Shown here: positions 34,738 through 38,777 of the stretch, one piece after another
Numbering within the stretch: position 1 is the first letter of the stretch
Layout: every line of letters starts with the position of its first letter
Assembly: GCA_003552625.1 (NCBI GenBank)
Contig: PUNM01000115.1
Span: 1-38,777, forward strand
Source of the DNA: Ectothiorhodospiraceae bacterium
Lineage (GTDB): Bacteria; Pseudomonadota; Gammaproteobacteria; Nitrococcales; Halorhodospiraceae
Length of the DNA stretch: 38,777 nucleotides
Direction: 5' to 3'
Notes under the pieces: model-generated
Database searches by the model: none
What the model was told of the DNA's origin: nothing
What the model saw: the letters and a program-made list of their open reading frames with translations, nothing else
Made by a program: the position numbers and the translations under genes

Positions 34738-37440
34738 TCAGGTCACCACTCCAAACAGGACCATGCCGGGCGTCACCGGGATCCGTGGTTCATGCCCATA
34801 CTCTACCACCCCCGCCCCGAACTCCTCAGTCGTCCGCAGGAACGGCACCCCGTAGTAATTGCGAAGCACTTCCCAAGGCATGGCAGGGCAACCCACCTGA
34901 GAACAGTCGATCCAGTCGCGATTCGGGCCACCGGGCTGCTGCTCCCCGGTCTGCCACTCCCACTCCCGCTCGCGCAATACCCGGCCATTCATCTCTGGCA
35001 GGCCCATCCCGTACACCCGAAACTCGATGCGATCTACAGCCGGGTCCGTTTCACTCCAGCTACCGGGCGCTTTGGGTGTTGGTGTGTAGTACCCCGAGCC
35101 AATGACCGCGTTGTCGCCAACCGGGGACCGCACGATCACTGGATCATTCGGTCGGCTACCCCCTTGCACGCTATACCGAAGGTGGCTTGGCGGGTCGTCA
35201 CCAAAGCAGCTGAAAGACGTGTGCCGGCTGCACTCGGCCCACGCATCCTGTGACGAGCACGGATCCCCGCAGGAACCCTCCCAGTGCCATACGAAATTGT
35301 AGAGGCTCCCGACAATCGTTGTGCCAGTCGTGCCGATTTGCTTGCGCCCGGAGAATCCCCAAGAACGTTGCAACTCCTGCGTGCGCTCCCACACGCCCAT
35401 GAAGTACGCCGACCGGCTGTTTCGGGCGCAAACGATACTGGTGCTGACCGAGTGTGCGGACCACGACTCCCGTTCCCAGTCCTCGACACCAAACACCCTG
35501 CGCGAAAGCGAAATGCTCATGGCGAAGAACGCGCAAGTCGACGCGAAATCCGCACGCCCGATCTCACGGCCCGTAGTAGTCGTAATGGTGCCGCTGGTGC
35601 GGGATCCTGCAACGCGCGGGTCTATCGTTGTGCTGTAGAAGCTCCCGGCCAGCCCGCTGCGCTCGGTGACCGATCCATTCTGCCACGAGCCGACGTACTG
35701 GCAACGCTGGCGTGTGTCAATGCTGCGGGTCTCCGTCCCAGAATGGTCCGAGTAGAAGCACAGCATCTCCAGAGCATCTTCCACGAACGTAGAGAAGATC
35801 GGACCGTCCGCCGTTGGCACCGAGCGTTCCGCAGCCGCCCCGTAGAAATCGAACGTGAGCATCTGGTGCAGCACAGGCTCCCAGATCTTGTACTGAGGCC
35901 CGGCGCCGATGCACGGCTCGTCCCGTGCACAGATCGGCGTGTTGTTTTCGATGGGGCCGGAGAAGATCTCGGTCAGCGTGACGGAGACCTCCCAATCCGG
36001 CTTTGCCTCCATCTCGTCGAACTCCTCATAGGTGTTGATCTCCAGCAGCTGCTCCGTGGTCAGCCGGTACGCCTTGAAAATGTCCACGGGGTCGTCGATC
36101 CCGAAGAAGTCCACGAACTCGTCTGCGACCGGGTTCAACTCGATGTCATCCCGCTGCTCGATCTCGACCGTTGCGATGTAGCAGACACCATGGCGAAGCC
36201 CGTCAACCTGCTTGTAGCACGTGTTGGTCGCGCGGTTGCCCGAATCGGCGAAGGCCCAGCCATGACTGGTTGCGAAAGCCGCACCCTCGTAGAAGTCCTC
36301 CAGCGCGTCGTCCACTCGCACGACAACCCCCGCGCGCATCCAACGCTCCAGCTCCTCGGGGTCCTCGGGAAAAGCTCCCCCCGTGGGAAACCCGCCCAGC
36401 GCCTCAAACAGCCCTTCCCGACGTCCGCGAAACGGGGTGTGTCGCGCAAGGTCCGGGTACACCCAGCGATACTGGTCGCGCACCTCCTCGAAGAAGGACA
36501 TCTCGTCCCGAGGCAACGGCATCGCCAGCACACCACGCTGGCCCATCTCCACCAGAAACGGCTCGTGGCGACGCTCCGGGTCCGCGACAAGGTAGGGTGG
36601 CATGCCGTCCATCTCCGCCTGCACGACCAGCTCCTCGGTCACGTCACGGCGTCCCCACATGATCCCGTGCGTGCGGTTCCACCGGTAATCGTAACGGACC
36701 TGCAGTTTCGCTTCTTCGTCCTCCCCCAGCCGCGCAATAGTCTCGACCTCATCCGGCTCATCTTCACGGATGACCTCGCCGGCCGAGTCCAGCATCGTGA
36801 CCTCTTCCAGCGCCAGCTCCGGCAGCTCCTCAGCCTGCAAGAACCGCCGCTCGTAGTCGTCGGGCCGTATATGCCCGACGCCCAGAAGAAGCTGGACCAC
36901 CGACGCCATCGGACCGGTGTATCGCCCGGGCTGCACGGCATCCAGCTGAGACCGCGAAACCTCGTCGCCCGGGACCGCAAACATGCTGTGCTGCGGAACC
37001 GCGACCTTGCGCGCGACCTCCGCCGGCGTGAACAGTTCCGCCGTGCGCGTCTCAGCCGCCCCGCCGGGCAGCGGCTCCACACGGTTCTCGATGATTCGCT
37101 CGACACCCTCTTCGTCCAGCTCGGTCAACCCGGTGTACGCACCACCTGAGACGAACCCGATGATCCGCAGCTCGTCCGGCACTTCCACCATGTCCAGCTC
37201 GGTCGAGGGAAAATCCACCTCCCGCACCGGCCGCGGAGGGATGATGTGCACGTTACGCGTGTGCTCCAGATCCACCACGTAGACCTGACCACCCTCCGAC
37301 AGATCGAAACCCTTGGTGTACTGCCGCAGGCCCGCCGCCTCCTTCATTTGGCGCACGGTCTCCGCAAAGCGGACAGCCTCCGACACCATGCCTTCGGAAA
37401 CCGGCCCATCCCCATTCTTCGTGATCTGCCCGTCAAACAT
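34738..37440 (-). CDS. Large structural protein, possibly tail or appendage (unrecognised)
   Basis: 900 residues from ATG 37440, whose first 8 bases overlap the preceding stop (ATGTTTGA) with GGTGGAGC upstream; the longer frame from 37680 lies inside the previous gene. The N-terminal 60 residues include FAETVRQMKEAAGLRQYT. Then beta-rich segments (GGQVYVVDLEHTRNVHIIPP, VPDELRIIGFVSGGAYTGL), an acidic middle, and a Cys/Trp/Ser-rich final third (CYIATVEIEQ, SCGDPCSSQDAWAECSRHTS, CSQVGCPAMPW). Paired cysteines there could form disulfides in an extracellular part. No polysaccharide lyase or peptidase motif is visible. It is probably a virion surface protein. Its TGA is the first base triplet abutting the hairpin element, so the C-terminus may have been altered by it. 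Confidence 0.6.
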   Translation of the reverse strand: MFDGQITKNGDGPVSEGMVSEAVRFAETVRQMKEAAGLRQYTKGFDLSEGGQVYVVDLEHTRNVHIIPPRPVREVDFPSTELDMVEVPDELRIIGFVSGGAYTGLTELDEEGVERIIENRVEPLPGGAAETRTAELFTPAEVARKVAVPQHSMFAVPGDEVSRSQLDAVQPGRYTGPMASVVQLLLGVGHIRPDDYERRFLQAEELPELALEEVTMLDSAGEVIREDEPDEVETIARLGEDEEAKLQVRYDYRWNRTHGIMWGRRDVTEELVVQAEMDGMPPYLVADPERRHEPFLVEMGQRGVLAMPLPRDEMSFFEEVRDQYRWVYPDLARHTPFRGRREGLFEALGGFPTGGAFPEDPEELERWMRAGVVVRVDDALEDFYEGAAFATSHGWAFADSGNRATNTCYKQVDGLRHGVCYIATVEIEQRDDIELNPVADEFVDFFGIDDPVDIFKAYRLTTEQLLEINTYEEFDEMEAKPDWEVSVTLTEIFSGPIENNTPICARDEPCIGAGPQYKIWEPVLHQMLTFDFYGAAAERSVPTADGPIFSTFVEDALEMLCFYSDHSGTETRSIDTRQRCQYVGSWQNGSVTERSGLAGSFYSTTIDPRVAGSRTSGTITTTTGREIGRADFASTCAFFAMSISLSRRVFGVEDWERESWSAHSVSTSIVCARNSRSAYFMGVWERTQELQRSWGFSGRKQIGTTGTTIVGSLYNFVWHWEGSCGDPCSSQDAWAECSRHTSFSCFGDDPPSHLRYSVQGGSRPNDPVIVRSPVGDNAVIGSGYYTPTPKAPGSWSETDPAVDRIEFRVYGMGLPEMNGRVLREREWEWQTGEQQPGGPNRDWIDCSQVGCPAMPWEVLRNYYGVPFLRTTEEFGAGVVEYGHEPRIPVTPGMVLFGVVT

Positions 37441-38777
37441 GCTCCACCTGATTGCCTCGTCCCACGCACCCCCGGCGGAACCCGTAGGGCCGAATATGCG
37501 CAACCTCGCCGCCCACCTCCGGCCGGCCCGCGCGGAAGAAATGGTTGCCCTCGTACATCCGAGCGTACCGAGTCCACAGCAGCACCCGCATGCGGCGGCC
37601 GAAGTCGGTCCACCGCGACTCAAAATGCTCCCGGCCCTCCATGTCCAGCCACCGTGGTGAATGCGAGAACCACGCATCACCCCACTGGGTTAGCGGCTCG
37701 CCGTCCATCTCCGGCCCACGCGGGTAGTGGTAGACCATCGGCGTGTTGTCGCCGTACTCCGTGAAGGCACTACCCTCCATCCATAGCGAGCGATGCTGGT
37801 TCTGCAACTCCAGACCCCCAAAGCCGCCAGAACCAAGCCCGCTCATCTCCAGTGTGCGCGGTCCGGTGTCCGTCAGTGTCGGCTCGCCGAACGCCGTGTC
37901 CGGGTCGTCCCGCGACCAGATCCCGATCTCAACATCCTGCTCCAGCAGGAACCGCGGAAAGCCCGCGAAAAAGGAATCAATGGTGTCCGGGGCTACCGAC
38001 CGAATCTTGTTCTCCACGTGCGGCTCGCCGACTCGCGCGAAGGACCGGCTGCGCATCTCCACCGGGTCCAGCGGACCTTCCATCCAAACGCGTGCGGTGC
38101 CCCACCACGGGTGCGTGCTTTCCCCGGTGTACCCGGAAGGCACGTTGTGGGCGCCACAGAACTCATCCACCGGGCAAAAGCTGCGGCCCGTGTGGTTATC
38201 CCGTGCCTGCTGCGGTGTGTCCGTTGTCATCCAGATGGTGTGCGGTGACACCCGGTGCGACTGATCGTTATCAGTGCGCGAGATGCCCTCTTCATCGAAG
38301 TCGATGATCCGCGCGCCGCCCGTAAACACCGCGTCGCCGGTCTCGAACATCCCGTGCACACTGTAATCGGATGCGCGGAAGATCACACTATGCCCGAACG
38401 CTTCCCACGTGCCGAACTCGACCAACGGGCCAATGCCCTCGAACCCCAGCATATTGCCGCGCACCAAGAAACGCGGAGGCTCACCGGGACCGCGGGACCC
38501 CATCGGGATCTCTTGCGGGAAAGGCGGCGGATCCCAGTCCTGTAGATTCTCGACACGGAAGGTCTGGTTGACCCGCAGTGATGACCAGTTCGCCGGCTCC
38601 AGCTCCCGATCACGGAAAAGCGTGAACAGGTTCTCGAACCGGAACGAGTCCCACCCCTCTGGCTCCAGATACCGGGTGTAGTGCGAGACGAACGGGCGGG
38701 TGTCCGCCATCCGCAGCATACTGCGGCCGAACGGGTAGATCTGCGGGGTCACGTTGTGCAGCCGCGGGACCCCGATC
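37433..38777 (-). CDS. FGxP-repeat appendage protein, 5' end cut by right edge
   Basis: At least 447 residues; a GTG lies at 38752, but the frame stays open to the edge (IGVPRLHNVTPQIYPFG), which matches the internal repeats, so the true start is outside. Degenerate units of about 22-25 residues have the form (F/Y/W)G-x-P-x-(V/L)...R-x-(L/I)-x-x-x-G, for example FGEPTLTDTGPRTLEMSG, FGGLELQNQHRSLWMEG, WGDAWFSHSPRWLDMEG and VGEPHVENKIRSVAP. I know clean 'FG.P.v...r.i.p.GI.S' repeats from phage tail and appendage proteins. Two cysteines (SFCPVDEFCGAH) are close together. It is likely a tail fibre, spike shaft or baseplate-like component. Its stop overlaps the next start, so the two are co-translated. 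Confidence 0.65.
   Translation of the reverse strand, partial: IGVPRLHNVTPQIYPFGRSMLRMADTRPFVSHYTRYLEPEGWDSFRFENLFTLFRDRELEPANWSSLRVNQTFRVENLQDWDPPPFPQEIPMGSRGPGEPPRFLVRGNMLGFEGIGPLVEFGTWEAFGHSVIFRASDYSVHGMFETGDAVFTGGARIIDFDEEGISRTDNDQSHRVSPHTIWMTTDTPQQARDNHTGRSFCPVDEFCGAHNVPSGYTGESTHPWWGTARVWMEGPLDPVEMRSRSFARVGEPHVENKIRSVAPDTIDSFFAGFPRFLLEQDVEIGIWSRDDPDTAFGEPTLTDTGPRTLEMSGLGSGGFGGLELQNQHRSLWMEGSAFTEYGDNTPMVYHYPRGPEMDGEPLTQWGDAWFSHSPRWLDMEGREHFESRWTDFGRRMRVLLWTRYARMYEGNHFFRAGRPEVGGEVAHIRPYGFRRGCVGRGNQVEHV

Noticed and set aside
34606-34740. A full TnpA/TnpB insertion sequence
   Set aside because: Only about 70 bases separate the hairpins and no transposase or TnpB frame exists anywhere in the window.
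37441-37680. 80-codon N-terminal extension of the 900-aa protein
   Set aside because: It lies wholly inside the preceding gene, is Cys/Gly/Arg-rich nonsense, and ATG 37440 has a ribosome site and an 8-base stop-start overlap.

Overview
The window looks like about 39 kb of a tailed double-stranded DNA phage genome (or phage contig) with high G+C content. There are no rRNA, tRNA or host housekeeping genes. Genes are tightly packed and often overlap by 4 to 8 bases. A phage replication module sits opposite a capsid module with portal, scaffold, major capsid protein and adaptor in canonical order. I see no tape measure or tail-sheath genes, and there is a very large candidate ejection protein, so a podovirus-type virion is most likely. 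The host cannot be named from the sequence; G+C-rich codon use and sigma70-like promoters fit a Gram-negative proteobacterial host. No terminase, integrase, lysis cassette, tail tube or RNA polymerase gene is visible, so the genome continues beyond both edges.

Layout. Positions 1-14721 are all rightward. Small early genes come first (1-1944: two-TM membrane protein, TraR-like zinc finger, DUF6378-like protein, double-HTH protein). Nucleotide metabolism follows (thymidylate synthase, DHH phosphoesterase), then three small proteins. The replication/recombination core runs 4783-14186: family A DNA polymerase, HNH protein, a PD-(D/E)XK nuclease with four FeS-type cysteines, a VRR-NUC nuclease, an SNF2-type helicase, a coiled-coil protein, an ssDNA-binding-like protein and a fused primase-helicase. 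Positions 14687-38777 are all leftward, transcribed from the right edge: an FGxP-repeat appendage protein (cut by the edge), a 900-aa structural protein, a 405-aa protein with twelve 18-20 residue repeats, two long helical proteins, portal, a small protein, scaffold, major capsid protein, terminator, small KSES-repeat protein, adaptor, Gln/Met-rich virion protein and a 2394-aa giant protein. The two arms converge and overlap by 35 bases at 14687-14721.

Regulation. There are good sigma70-like promoters at 3733-3761 and 9659-9686. A self-contained promoter-to-terminator unit (9659-11257) carries the ssDNA-binding-like gene. Leftward intrinsic terminators lie at 24932-24957 (after the capsid gene) and 1955-1988 (antisense to the early region). 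Two copies of a GTGTGAA/TTCACAC palindrome bracket the HTH gene and may be its operators. A 23-bp RNA hairpin with a second hairpin beside it precedes the polymerase gene, and a nine-codon leader ORF precedes thyA.

Most unusual: the polymerase leader RNA structure; a pair of IS200/IS605-like hairpins in the only large gap of the late operon; the paired operator-like palindromes; the giant protein with an HExxGH metallopeptidase-like motif; the 12-unit repeat protein; and the nuclease-helicase cluster.
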